Origin: UBA8337 sp963932545
GTDB taxonomy: Bacteria; Pseudomonadota; Alphaproteobacteria; RS24
DNA length: 64,000 nt
Assembly: GCA_963932545.1 (NCBI GenBank)
Contig: CAWVRH010000012.1
Location: 1-64,000, forward strand
Direction: 5' to 3'
Part shown: in pieces, positions 24,902-33,310 of the stretch
Numbering within the stretch: the first letter of the stretch is position 1
Layout of the letters: each line of letters begins with the position of its first letter
Translations under genes and position numbers: made by a program
The notes under the pieces: generated by a model
Database searches by the model: none
Told to the model about the DNA's origin: nothing
What the model saw: only the letters and a program-made list of their open reading frames with translations

Positions 24902-26026
24902 ATGAATTTTGATTTTTCCGACGACCAGAAAATGCTGAAAGACCAAGCCCGCAAGTTCTTGGAAGATAAATGCAGCTATGCTGATGTCCGCACGGTTCTA
25001 GAGAGCGATGCCAGCCATCACGATGAAGTTTGGCAAGGTCTGTGCGATCTTGGCTTTACGGGAGCTGCCATTCCTGAAGAATACGGAGGCCTCGGCCTCG
25101 GCGCGCTAGAGTTATGTGTGGTCGCTGAAGAGCTTGGCCGCTGTGCAGCCCCTGTGCCGTTCAGCTCCTCTATATATATGGCCGCTGAAGCCCTAAAGAT
25201 TGGCGGTTCAGAAACCTTGAAACAAACTTGGTTGCCGAAGCTGGCCTCTGGCGAAATTATTGGCACGTTGGCGGCCGCAGAAGGCCCAGCCGCGCCATCG
25301 CCGCGCAATACAAAAACAACTTTCGCCAATGGTAAATTGAACGGCCGCAAACTGCCGGTGCCAGATGGCGAAACCGCCTCGGTCGCTATTGTGTTGGCCA
25401 ATACAGGCGGCGCAGGCGAGCAGGCTGTGTCTTTGGTTGTGGTTGATTTGACGCAAGATGGGGTAACCCGCTCGAGCGTCGAGACGATCGACCCAACTCG
25501 TGGCCATGCTGAGATTAACTTCGACGATGCCGATGCAACGCTCTTGGGCGTAACTGGCGAAGGTTGGGCTTTGATGAAACGTGTCGAAGCTGGCGCGGCC
25601 GTGCTTGTGGCTTTTGAGCAAGTCGGCGGCACGGAAGCGGCGCTGCATATGGCGAAAGATTATTCGCTAGAGCGCTATGCTTTTGGTCGTCAAATCGGCT
25701 CTTACCAAGCGATTAAACATAAATTGGCCGACATGTATGTGAAGCTCGAGCTGGCTCGTTCCAACGCCTATTATGGCGCTATGGTGCTAGCTCAAGAAGG
25801 CGCAGACCTTGAATTAGCGGCCGCTTCGGCCCGCATTTCAGCGACGGAAGCCTATCGCTTTGCCGCCCAAGAATGCATTCAAGTGCATGGTGGCATTGGC
25901 TTTACGTGGGAAGCTAATCCGCAGTTTCATTATCGTCGATCAAAACTTCTGGCTCTGTCTTTGGGCAGCGCTAGCCGATGGAAAAACCGGCTCGTTAGCG
26001 AGCTTGAAAAAAGTAATGTGGCCTAA
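24902..26026 (+). CDS. Acyl-CoA dehydrogenase, short-type (probable partner subunit)
   Basis: 374 residues with the three ACAD domains: N-terminal helical (FSDDQKMLKDQARKFLEDKC), middle beta, and C-terminal (YAFGRQIGSYQAIKHKLADMYVKLELA and CIQVHGGIGFTWE, the FAD-binding signatures). The usual middle motif (SEPxxGSD) is replaced by AAAEGPAAPSPR, and by eye no glutamate sits at either known catalytic position. This resembles the non-catalytic subunit of heteromeric steroid-type ACADs. GGGAGGA precedes the start. It is followed by the long-type enzyme at 26073, probably its partner. Confidence 0.88.
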   Translation: MNFDFSDDQKMLKDQARKFLEDKCSYADVRTVLESDASHHDEVWQGLCDLGFTGAAIPEEYGGLGLGALELCVVAEELGRCAAPVPFSSSIYMAAEALKIGGSETLKQTWLPKLASGEIIGTLAAAEGPAAPSPRNTKTTFANGKLNGRKLPVPDGETASVAIVLANTGGAGEQAVSLVVVDLTQDGVTRSSVETIDPTRGHAEINFDDADATLLGVTGEGWALMKRVEAGAAVLVAFEQVGGTEAALHMAKDYSLERYAFGRQIGSYQAIKHKLADMYVKLELARSNAYYGAMVLAQEGADLELAAASARISATEAYRFAAQECIQVHGGIGFTWEANPQFHYRRSKLLALSLGSASRWKNRLVSELEKSNVA

Positions 26027-26072
26027 CGCGTTTGCGCCACAAGTGTAAGTTAACTTAAGAAGGATAGTTAAA

Positions 26073-27311
26073 ATGGATTTTAACGATACCCCAGAAGAAG
26101 CCCAGTTCCGCAGCGAAGTCCGCGAGTGGTTGTCGGCCAATGCGCGTCAGCGCGATACCAGCAACGCCAAAGCCGGCGTGTCCACCAAATCAGAAGCCGA
26201 ACGCCTCGTTCGTGCCAAAGAATGGCAGGCCAAAAAAGCCGAAGCCGGTTATGCCGCCATCACATGGCCAACCGAATATGGCGGACGCGGTGGCACCTCC
26301 ATCCAATCGGTCATCTATTCACAAGAAGAAACCAATTATGATGTGCCGCGCGGTTTCTTTGAAATCGGCCTCGGCATGTGCATTCCAACAATGATGAAAT
26401 GGGCCACGCCCGAGCAAAACGAGCGGTTTGTGAAGCCCGCTTTGTTCGGCGAAGAAGTGTGGTGCCAATTATTTTCCGAGCCAGCTGCTGGTTCGGATGT
26501 TGCGGGTCTGCGCACAAAATGTGAGCGCGATGGCGACGACTGGATCATCAATGGGCAAAAAGTTTGGACGTCCGGCGCGCATTTTTGTGACTATGGCATC
26601 ATCGTGACACGTTCCGACCCAACCGTGCCCAAGCATAAAGGTCTGACGTTTTTCTTCATCGACATGAAAACGCCCGGCATTGAAATTCGCCCGATTAAAC
26701 AAATCTCTGGCGGTTCGGGCTTCAACGAAGTGTTCTTTAATGATGTGCGCGTTCCCGATAGCCAGCGCCTTGGCGATGTCGGCGAAGGTTGGAAAGTATC
26801 TCTGACCACGCTGATGAACGAACGCCTCGCGATTGGCGGCGGCAGCGGCGTCGACTATGAAGAACTCCTGAAACTGGCTCGCGAAACCGAGTTGGAAGAA
26901 GGCCCAGCGATTAAAGATTCGAATGTGCGCGAAAAACTTGCCGATTGGTATGTCCAGTCGCAAGGCTTGAAATACACCAAGTTCCGCACGCTGACAGCTC
27001 TCTCGAAAGGCCAAGTGCCAGGCGCGGAAAGTTCCATTGGTAAAATTGTTTCGGGTCCAAAAATGCAAGACCTCGGCAGTTTCGCCATGGACATCCAAGG
27101 CCAGGGCGGCATTTTGCAGGATGGTGACGAAAGCCCGATGGGCGCGGCGTTCCAAAATCAGTGGCTTGGCGCAGCGGGTTACCGCATCGCCGGTGGCACG
27201 GATGAAATTTTGCGCAATATCGTCTCCGAGCAAGTGCTAGGTCTGCCGCAAGATATTCGTGTTGATAAAAAAGTACCGTTCAACGAATTGGCCAGCAGCG
27301 CGAAAAAGTAA
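26073..27311 (+). CDS. Acyl-CoA dehydrogenase, long-type (probable catalytic subunit)
   Basis: 412 residues. It has WPTEYGGRGGTS, the middle-domain motif QLFSEPAAGSDVAGL, and a C-terminal AGGTDEILRNIVSEQVLGL. At the site of the MCAD catalytic glutamate there is glycine (IAGGT), but MNERLAIGGG offers a glutamate at the isovaleryl-CoA dehydrogenase position. AGAAGGA precedes the ATG; a 12-bp perfect palindrome TAAGTTAACTTA (26046-26057) sits just ahead of it. It lies 46 bp after the short-type gene, and a strong terminator follows at 27336. The two genes thus form a unit, plausibly one alpha2beta2 enzyme. Substrate unknown. Confidence 0.88.
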   Translation: MDFNDTPEEAQFRSEVREWLSANARQRDTSNAKAGVSTKSEAERLVRAKEWQAKKAEAGYAAITWPTEYGGRGGTSIQSVIYSQEETNYDVPRGFFEIGLGMCIPTMMKWATPEQNERFVKPALFGEEVWCQLFSEPAAGSDVAGLRTKCERDGDDWIINGQKVWTSGAHFCDYGIIVTRSDPTVPKHKGLTFFFIDMKTPGIEIRPIKQISGGSGFNEVFFNDVRVPDSQRLGDVGEGWKVSLTTLMNERLAIGGGSGVDYEELLKLARETELEEGPAIKDSNVREKLADWYVQSQGLKYTKFRTLTALSKGQVPGAESSIGKIVSGPKMQDLGSFAMDIQGQGGILQDGDESPMGAAFQNQWLGAAGYRIAGGTDEILRNIVSEQVLGLPQDIRVDKKVPFNELASSAKK

Positions 27312-27335
27312 GCCTGCCGATTTTTTACGACTATT

Positions 27336-27370
27336 AAAAGCCTGCGGGGGAAACCTCGCAGGCTTTTTGT
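27336..27370 (+). terminator. Intrinsic terminator after acyl-CoA dehydrogenase pair
   Basis: AAAAGCCTGCG (27336-27346) pairs perfectly with CGCAGGCTTTT (27357-27367) around a 10-nt loop, and the right arm runs into a T-tract. A textbook rho-independent terminator ending the 24902-27311 transcript. Confidence 0.92.
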
Positions 27371-27410
27371 TGTTCTTGCTGAAGCGCGCAAAAAAGGCGA
27401 CAAAGGGCGG

Positions 27411-28424
27411 ATGAGTTTAAGGGCTGAAGATATAAAATTTTCCGTCGCTCCGATGATGGACTGGACGGATCGGCATGACCGCTTTTTTTTGCGGCTCATT
27501 TCGCGGCGCGCGCGTCTCTACACCGAAATGGTGACGGCCAATGCCATCCGCTTCGGCGAGCGACCCAAGCTGCTAGATTTCAACGCCGAAGAACATCCCC
27601 TCGCTTTGCAATTGGGCGGCAGCGAAGCCGACGCTTTGGCCGAAGCCGCCAAAATTGGAGAAGACTGGGGCTATGACGAGATTAACCTCAATGTTGGTTG
27701 CCCGTCGGATCGCGTGCAATCGGGCCAATTCGGCGCCTGCCTGATGCAAACGCCCGACTTGGTGGCCGAGTGTATGGCGGCCATGAAGAACAGCGTGAAA
27801 ATTCCGGTCACCGTGAAGTGCCGCATCGGCGTCGATGACCAAGACCCGAACGAGGCTTTGTTTACTTTGGTAGAAAAATGCAAAAGCGCAGGCGTGACAC
27901 ATTTTATTGTGCATGCCCGCAAAGCTTGGCTCGAGGGCTTAAGCCCCAAAGAAAATCGCGATATCCCTCCGCTCGATTATGATTTGGTTTACCAATTGAA
28001 GGCCGCGCATCCCGATTTGCTCATCTCCCTCAACGGCGGCATTGAAACCTTGCCAGAAGCCCAAACGCATACCGCCAAAGTCGACGGCGTGATGCTCGGT
28101 CGGGCGGCCTATAAGACCCCTTATTTATTATCCAATGTCGACGCAGAATTTTACGGCGAGACGCAAGCGCCGCTCTCGCGCGAAGAGATTGTCCATCAAC
28201 TGGTGCCTTATGCGCACAAGCTCGTGGCCAATGGCACGCGTTTACATGCGTTGACGCGTCATGTGATGGGCCTATTTCAAGGCCAAGCGGGCGGGCGTAT
28301 CTGGCGACGTCATTTGAGCGAAAATGCACCCCAGCGCGGCGAAGACCCAAGTGTGTTAACCGAGGCCTTGGATTTAGTGCTCGAGCAACAGGTGCGAAAA
28401 AGCGCAATGCAGGAGGCAGGCTAA
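27411..28424 (+). CDS. dusA: tRNA-dihydrouridine synthase DusA
   Basis: 337 residues of an FMN TIM barrel. FSVAPMMDWTDRHDRFFLRLIS at the start, LQLGGSEADALAEAA, the catalytic-cysteine motif INLNVGCPSDRVQSGQFGACLM, FIVHARKAWLEGLSPKENR and the ISLNGGIET phosphate-binding strand are DusA-specific, rather than DusB or DusC. It reduces uridines 20 and 20a in the tRNA D-loop using NADPH. The TauE/SafE gene starts at the base after its stop, so the two are cotranscribed. Confidence 0.93.
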   Translation: MSLRAEDIKFSVAPMMDWTDRHDRFFLRLISRRARLYTEMVTANAIRFGERPKLLDFNAEEHPLALQLGGSEADALAEAAKIGEDWGYDEINLNVGCPSDRVQSGQFGACLMQTPDLVAECMAAMKNSVKIPVTVKCRIGVDDQDPNEALFTLVEKCKSAGVTHFIVHARKAWLEGLSPKENRDIPPLDYDLVYQLKAAHPDLLISLNGGIETLPEAQTHTAKVDGVMLGRAAYKTPYLLSNVDAEFYGETQAPLSREEIVHQLVPYAHKLVANGTRLHALTRHVMGLFQGQAGGRIWRRHLSENAPQRGEDPSVLTEALDLVLEQQVRKSAMQEAG

Positions 28425-29264
28425 ATGGAACAACTCATGGCATTAGGCAGCTCCAGCGAGCTTGGCTCTTTGGCGGCAGTATTGCTGTCGGCAGGGTTTA
28501 TCTCTGGCATAATCGCAGGGCTCTTGGGCGTCGGTGGCGGCATTATATTGGTACCAGTGTTGTTTCAAACTTTCGTGTTTTTTGGCTTTCCAGAATATTT
28601 GCAAATCCATATGGCAGTCGGCACGTCTTTGGCGATTATCTGTTTCACGGCCACTCAGTCGACGCGCAGCCACTATAAAAAGGGTGCGGTCGATATCGAT
28701 GTTTTAAAAAGCTGGGGCGGCTTTGTGACCGTGGGCGCTTTGGTGGGGGCCATTGCGGCGCGCTTTGTGGCGCCTGCGGGATTAAAAATAATTTTCGCGA
28801 CACTGGTTTTAACCATGGCGTTTCGCATGGTCTTATCGAAAAACGCGGGCGAGGGCAGTGCCAGCTCGCTGTCCCAAACTTTGCAAAAAGCGCTGTCCAG
28901 CCTCATTGGGTTTTTCTCGGCGTTGATGGGCATTGGCGGCGGCACTTTATCGGTACCTTTGCTGAACGCCTCGGGCCATGATGTCCACCGCGCGGTAGGC
29001 ACCTCTTCGGCCATTGGCGTTCTTATCGCGGTGCCCGCAGCCATAGGCTTTATCCTTGGCGGCTGGTCGCTGCCTGATTTGCCACCTTTTGCCTTTGGCT
29101 ACGTGAACGCCTTGGCCTTTGCTTTGATGATACCAACCAGCATGTTGGGCGCGCCCTTGGGCGTGCGCCTAGCGCATCGGATGAGCAAAAAAACCCTCAA
29201 CACTATCTTCGCTAGCTTCTTGTTTATCAGCGGCGGGCGGATGCTTGTGGCGCTGCTGTTCTAA
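28425..29264 (+). CDS. TauE/SafE-family sulfite/anion exporter-like permease
   Basis: 279 residues, about eight membrane segments, with the paired TauE/SafE motifs GIIAGLLGVGGGIILVPVL and GFFSALMGIGGGTLSVPLL near the start of each half. The family (DUF81) exports sulfite, sulfoacetate or other organic anions across the inner membrane. GGAGG lies 9 nt before the ATG, inside the dusA end. A sulfite link is tempting because of cysI and SUMT in this region, but the family is too broad to assign. It ends 4 bp into the convergent mutase gene. Confidence 0.88.
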   Translation: MEQLMALGSSSELGSLAAVLLSAGFISGIIAGLLGVGGGIILVPVLFQTFVFFGFPEYLQIHMAVGTSLAIICFTATQSTRSHYKKGAVDIDVLKSWGGFVTVGALVGAIAARFVAPAGLKIIFATLVLTMAFRMVLSKNAGEGSASSLSQTLQKALSSLIGFFSALMGIGGGTLSVPLLNASGHDVHRAVGTSSAIGVLIAVPAAIGFILGGWSLPDLPPFAFGYVNALAFALMIPTSMLGAPLGVRLAHRMSKKTLNTIFASFLFISGGRMLVALLF

Positions 29265-30769
29265 ATCTTTTGGTCGTATTCCCCGACTTCTGAGTAAGAC
29301 GCCAATAGGGTATCAATCTCAGCAAAAATCGCCCGCATGTTTTCTTCGGATACGGGGCTCTCAACCACGACAACCAGACCGGGCTTATTGGAGGAGGCGC
29401 GAACCAATCCCCAAGTGCCATCGGCCAGCGTAATGCGCACGCCATTTACGGTCACCAAATCACGAATATCTTGGCCAATAATTTGCGCGCCCTCGGCAGC
29501 TAGTTTTTCGAAATGAGCAATAGCGCGATCGACGACTTCATATTTTTTCAAATCATCGCAATAGGGCGACATGGTCGGCGAGCCATAGGTAACGGGCAGC
29601 GAACGCCGCAAGTCAGCCATCGTGTCTTGGCCGGATCTATCTAACATATCGCAAATGGCAATGGCCGTAACAATACCGTCGTCATAGCCGCGCCCGATAG
29701 GCGCGTTGAAAAAGAAGTGACCGCTTTTTTCAAAGCCAGCCAGCGCGCCCATGTCATGCGTGTGACGCTTCATATACGAGTGTCCGGTTTTCCAATAATG
29801 GGTCACCGCGCCCGCAGCCAATAAATCAGGATCGGTGGCAAACAGGCCTGTGGATTTTACATCCGCAATAAACACCGCGTCTTTATGTTGGCGCGCTAAA
29901 TCGCGGCCGACGAGAACGCCCATTTTATCGGCAAAAATTTCTTCCCCCTCATTGTCCACAACACCACAACGGTCGCCATCGCCATCGAAGGCAAAGCCGA
30001 TGTCGGCGCCCGTTTCCAAAACCTTGTCGCGCATGGCGTGCAACATTTTCATATCTTCGGGGTTTGGGTTGTGGTTGGGGAATGTGTAGTCGAGGTCGCA
30101 ATTTAGCTCCACCACATCCACGCCCAATCTAGCCAAAACTTGCGGCGCAAACGCCCCTGCCGTGCCATTGCCGCAAGCAACGACGGCTTTCAGCTTGCGT
30201 TTAAGTGGCGCGCGCGTGCTCAAATCATCCATATAGGCTTGCGCCACGCTATCGACGCGCGTGTAGCTGCCGCCAGCTCGGGCTACGCCCGTATTCTCCA
30301 GAACCGCTTCGCGCAAAGCCGACATTTCATCGGGCCCGAAAGTCAGCGGCCGTGCCGCGCCCATTTTGACGCCAGTCCAGCCATTTTCATTATGGCTCGC
30401 CGTCACCATGGCCACGGCCGGCGCATCGAGGTGAAACTGAGCAAAGTAAGCGGTTGGCGAAAGCGCCAGACCAATATCGAGAACCTCGACGCCCGCGCTC
30501 ATCAGTCCGTTGGTCAGCGCAATTTTAATGCTTTGCGAATACGAGCGGTAATCATGCCCAACAACGATGCGGGGCTGTTTTTCATCGCCCAAAAGATCGA
30601 ACAACACATTGCCAAGCCCAAAGCCAAGCGCCTGAATGCCCGAGAGGTTTATCTCATCGGGGAACAACCAGCGGGCATCATACTCGCGAAAGCCCGTTGG
30701 CTTCACCAAAGCTTGGTTTTCAAAGTCGAGGGTATTGGGTGTTAAATCAGCGCGGGGTTTGGACAACAT
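29261..30769 (-). CDS. Phosphomannomutase/phosphoglucomutase
   Basis: 502 residues of the alpha-D-phosphohexomutase family, four domains. FREYDARWLFPDEIN near the start, the phosphoserine loop TASHNENGWTGVK, metal-binding DGDGDR and the sugar-binding EKSGHFFF loop are all present. It interconverts hexose 1- and 6-phosphates for exopolysaccharide or LPS sugars in the cytoplasm. Slightly longer than the 460-residue AlgC/ManB norm. GAGG precedes the ATG. Glucose versus mannose preference cannot be told from sequence here. It is divergent from SUMT and convergent with the TauE-like gene. Confidence 0.9.
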   Translation of the reverse strand: MLSKPRADLTPNTLDFENQALVKPTGFREYDARWLFPDEINLSGIQALGFGLGNVLFDLLGDEKQPRIVVGHDYRSYSQSIKIALTNGLMSAGVEVLDIGLALSPTAYFAQFHLDAPAVAMVTASHNENGWTGVKMGAARPLTFGPDEMSALREAVLENTGVARAGGSYTRVDSVAQAYMDDLSTRAPLKRKLKAVVACGNGTAGAFAPQVLARLGVDVVELNCDLDYTFPNHNPNPEDMKMLHAMRDKVLETGADIGFAFDGDGDRCGVVDNEGEEIFADKMGVLVGRDLARQHKDAVFIADVKSTGLFATDPDLLAAGAVTHYWKTGHSYMKRHTHDMGALAGFEKSGHFFFNAPIGRGYDDGIVTAIAICDMLDRSGQDTMADLRRSLPVTYGSPTMSPYCDDLKKYEVVDRAIAHFEKLAAEGAQIIGQDIRDLVTVNGVRITLADGTWGLVRASSNKPGLVVVVESPVSEENMRAIFAEIDTLLASYSEVGEYDQKI

Positions 30770-30812
30770 ACGAAGCCTCGGAAAAATAATTCATCGGAGC
30801 GAAGGGCATAGC

Positions 30813-30872
30813 ATGATTTACCCATTCGATAAAACCGCCTATAGATGCTGCATGAGGAAAACGAATGTCTAA
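30813..30872 (+). other. Upstream ORF (19 codons) overlapping the SUMT start
   Basis: ATG at 30813 with GAAGGG at 30801-30806 (6-nt spacing) opens a 19-codon frame encoding MIYPFDKTAYRCCMRKTNV. Its stop TAA (30870-30872) lies just past the SUMT ATG (30865), so the two overlap by 8 bp in different frames, and the SUMT Shine-Dalgarno is inside the small ORF. The adjacent cysteine codons (TGC TGC) are notable because SUMT feeds siroheme, the cofactor of sulfite reductase. It could act as a leader peptide or coupling ORF. No comparative evidence is available here. Confidence 0.4.
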
Positions 30873-31725
30873 TGAGGATACTCCAGCCCAAGAAATCGTG
30901 CGTCTGACGCTGAGCGACCAGCCAGTTCCGGACATACAGATTAATGGCTTGCCCGTTTTCGAGCCTGGTTGGGTGTGGCTGGCCGGCGCGGGCCCAGGCG
31001 ACCCGGGGCTGCTAACGCTGCACGCGGTCAATGCGCTAAAGCAAGCCGATTGCGTGGTTTATGATGCCTTGGTGTCTGAAGATATTCTGTCTCTTGTGCG
31101 CCCCAGTGCCGACTTATTCTATGCGGGAAAGCGCGGCGGTAAACCAAGCTGGAATCAGAGCGACATCACCAATCGACTGATTGAAATGGCGAGAGACGGC
31201 AAGCGCGTCTTGCGGCTGAAGGGCGGCGATCCATTTATATTTGGCCGCGGCGGCGAGGAAGCCCAAAGCTTGGTTGCGGCGGGTATTTCTTTCCGGCTTA
31301 TTCCGGGCATCTCAGCAGGCATTGGCGGCCTTGGTTATGCGGGCATTCCCGCCACGCATCGCGAGGTCAACCATGCTGTGACGTTTGTGACGGGGCATCT
31401 GGCAGGAAAATCATCTGACCCGCAAGTCGAGCTGCTCGACTGGAGCGCGATTGCCAAAGCCTCGCCAGTGATTGTCATTTATATGGCGATGAGCCGTCTG
31501 TCGGTGATAGCTGATTTACTGATGGCGGCAGGGCGTGCGGCAGATGAGCCGGTGGCTATTGTGACCCATGCCACAACGTCCAAACAGCGCGTCGTGACGG
31601 GCGAGCTATCGCAAGCCGCGCTTCTGGCCGAGACGCATGGGCTGGAGCCGCCGTCGATTATTGTCATCGGGGGCGTGGTGGATTTAGCCAATACGTTAAG
31701 CTGGTTTGGTGAGAAACCGATTTAA
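30865..31725 (+). CDS. cobA: Uroporphyrinogen-III C-methyltransferase (SUMT)
   Basis: 286 residues. VWLAGAGPGDPGLLTLHAVNAL, DCVVYDALVS, GKRGGKPSWNQ, LRLKGGDPFIFGRGGEEA and the GISAGIGGLGYAGIPATHREV segment are the SUMT signature. It makes precorrin-2 from uroporphyrinogen III using two SAM, for siroheme and/or cobalamin. The CysG-type oxidase/ferrochelatase domain is absent, so another enzyme must finish siroheme. GAGGA lies 6 nt before the ATG. It often clusters with cysI, but here it is 22 kb away. It ends 4 bp into the convergent DUF1289 gene. Confidence 0.93.
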   Translation: MSNEDTPAQEIVRLTLSDQPVPDIQINGLPVFEPGWVWLAGAGPGDPGLLTLHAVNALKQADCVVYDALVSEDILSLVRPSADLFYAGKRGGKPSWNQSDITNRLIEMARDGKRVLRLKGGDPFIFGRGGEEAQSLVAAGISFRLIPGISAGIGGLGYAGIPATHREVNHAVTFVTGHLAGKSSDPQVELLDWSAIAKASPVIVIYMAMSRLSVIADLLMAAGRAADEPVAIVTHATTSKQRVVTGELSQAALLAETHGLEPPSIIVIGGVVDLANTLSWFGEKPI

Positions 31726-31931
31726 GCGGTTTTGAGCGCCTCAAGTCGTGCGGGCAACTGTTCCAAAACGGCATTTTTTTCGGCGTCGGAATAGCCAGAC
31801 CAATTTCCAATCTCCATCATTTTGCGGCCGCAGCCAATGCAAAACCCAGCGCGGGCAGACACCGCACATAGTTGGATGCAAGGGGAGGCGGGAGATGTAT
31901 CCGCGCTTTTGGATGTTAAGGTCTCAGACAT
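31722..31931 (-). CDS. DUF1289 small cysteine protein
   Basis: 69 residues. SPCIQLCAVSARAGFCIGCGRKMMEIGNW carries the CxxxC...CxGCxR pattern of DUF1289 (YdhL-like) proteins, followed by a short helix ALKTA at the end. The cysteines probably bind a metal. Cytoplasmic, function unknown. It overlaps the SUMT end by 4 bp tail to tail. Confidence 0.88.
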   Translation of the reverse strand: MSETLTSKSADTSPASPCIQLCAVSARAGFCIGCGRKMMEIGNWSGYSDAEKNAVLEQLPARLEALKTA

Positions 31932-31998
31932 ACGAGGAAATTAGCGGTTTGCGCGCCAAATGGCAAGCTGCAGGCGCTCGAGCTTGGCTTTTCCACTT

Positions 31999-32022
31999 AA
32001 AATGCCCTCTGCGGCATTTTTT
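31999..32022 (+). terminator. Possible intrinsic terminator upstream of acyl-CoA dehydrogenase operon
   Basis: AAATGCC (32000-32006) and GGCATTT (32013-32019) form a 7-bp stem with a 6-nt loop, followed by a run of T. It reads on the plus strand about 270 nt after SUMT and 70 nt before the next gene. It may stop SUMT transcripts, or act in the leader of the downstream operon. Confidence 0.55.
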
Positions 32023-32090
32023 CCGCATTGCGAGATTGATTTAGCGTTCATATCAACTAGATTGAGGTCAAATGTATAGGAGACGATTCC

Positions 32091-33278
32091 ATGGATGTAG
32101 ATTTCACAAGCGAAGACCAAGCCTTCCGTGCCGAAGCACGCAAGTTCATTGAAGAGAATTACCCAAAGCACCTCATCGGTGCCGACCGTGGGGATCTCAG
32201 CAAAGAAGACTTTCTAGCGTGGCATAAAATTTTGGCCGAAAAAGGTTGGGTCGTCCCAAGCTGGCCAGAAGAATTTGGTGGCACGGGTTGGTCGGTTACC
32301 CAGAAATATATCTGGAACGAAGAAAGCGCAGCCTTTGGAACCATTCCACCGCTGCCATTCGGCGTCGCGATGTTGGGGCCGGTGATTTACACATTCGGCA
32401 ACCAAGCGCAAAAAGATTGGGTATTGCCTGGCATTAAATCAGGCGAAACCTGGTGGTGCCAAGGCTACTCCGAGCCAGGTGCAGGCTCTGACCTCGCTGG
32501 CCTGCAAACGCGTGCCGTGCGCGATGGCGATGATTACATTGTCAATGGTCACAAAATGTGGACAACTTTGGCGCAACACGCCGACTGGATGTTCTGCCTC
32601 GTGCGCACAGGCACCGAAGGCAAACCGCAAGCCGGTATCTCGTTCTTGCTTATCGATATGAAGACACCGGGCATTACCGTTCGCCCGATTATCACTATCG
32701 ATGGCGGCCATGAAGTCAATGAAGTGTTCCTCGAAGATGTTCGCGTGCCGGCGGAGCATTTGGTTGGGGAAGAAGACAAAGGTTGGACGATTGCCAAGTT
32801 CTTGCTGGGCAATGAACGCTCGGGAATTGCTGGCGTTGCCCGTTCGAAAAAAGCTATTGATCGGTTGCGCGAAATTGCTCGTGGCGAGCTCGAAGATGGC
32901 GCACCGCTTTTGGAATCGTCTGATTTCTCTCGTAAAATCTCCGAACTGGAAATCGACCTTACCGCTCTGGAATATACGGAGCTGCGCACATTGGCGTCGG
33001 AAAGCAAGGGTCAAGGTCCGGGCCCAGAAAGTTCGATTTTGAAAATTAAAGGCACGGAAATCCAGCAACGGATTACAGAGCTGACCATGGAAGCGGTTGG
33101 CAATTACGCCTCCCCATGGGTTCCCCAGCTTGATCGTGGTGATAATTACCGGTCGATTGGTCCAGATCATGCCGAAGGCGTGTCGCAAACCTACTTTAAC
33201 ACGAGAAAAACCTCGATTTATGGTGGTTCGAACGAAATTCAGCGCAATATTATTGCAAAAATGGTGTTGGGGCTTTAG
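32091..33278 (+). CDS. Acyl-CoA dehydrogenase, long-type
   Basis: 395 residues with ACAD domains in order: N-terminal (FTSEDQAFRAEARKFIEEN), WPEEFGGTGWSVTQK, middle motif QGYSEPGAGSDLAGLQTRA, and C-terminal RKTSIYGGSNEIQRNIIAKMVLGL. Glycine replaces the MCAD-type catalytic glutamate (YGGS), while GNERSGIAG offers a glutamate at the isovaleryl-CoA dehydrogenase position. This matches catalytic subunits of steroid-side-chain-type ACADs. GGAG lies upstream of the ATG. First gene of a five-gene run (ACAD, ACAD, crotonase, monooxygenase-like, ACAD) ending in a terminator at 36806. Substrate not deducible. Confidence 0.88.
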   Translation: MDVDFTSEDQAFRAEARKFIEENYPKHLIGADRGDLSKEDFLAWHKILAEKGWVVPSWPEEFGGTGWSVTQKYIWNEESAAFGTIPPLPFGVAMLGPVIYTFGNQAQKDWVLPGIKSGETWWCQGYSEPGAGSDLAGLQTRAVRDGDDYIVNGHKMWTTLAQHADWMFCLVRTGTEGKPQAGISFLLIDMKTPGITVRPIITIDGGHEVNEVFLEDVRVPAEHLVGEEDKGWTIAKFLLGNERSGIAGVARSKKAIDRLREIARGELEDGAPLLESSDFSRKISELEIDLTALEYTELRTLASESKGQGPGPESSILKIKGTEIQQRITELTMEAVGNYASPWVPQLDRGDNYRSIGPDHAEGVSQTYFNTRKTSIYGGSNEIQRNIIAKMVLGL

Positions 33279-33310
33279 CCTCAGCGCACATTTAGAGAAG
33301 GAATTACAAA

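Noticed and set aside
26046..26057. Perfect palindrome TAAGTTAACTTA between two acyl-CoA dehydrogenase genes, as an operator
   Set aside because: A 12-bp AT-rich palindrome occurs by chance often enough; it lies inside an operon and has no second copy. Kept only as a note.
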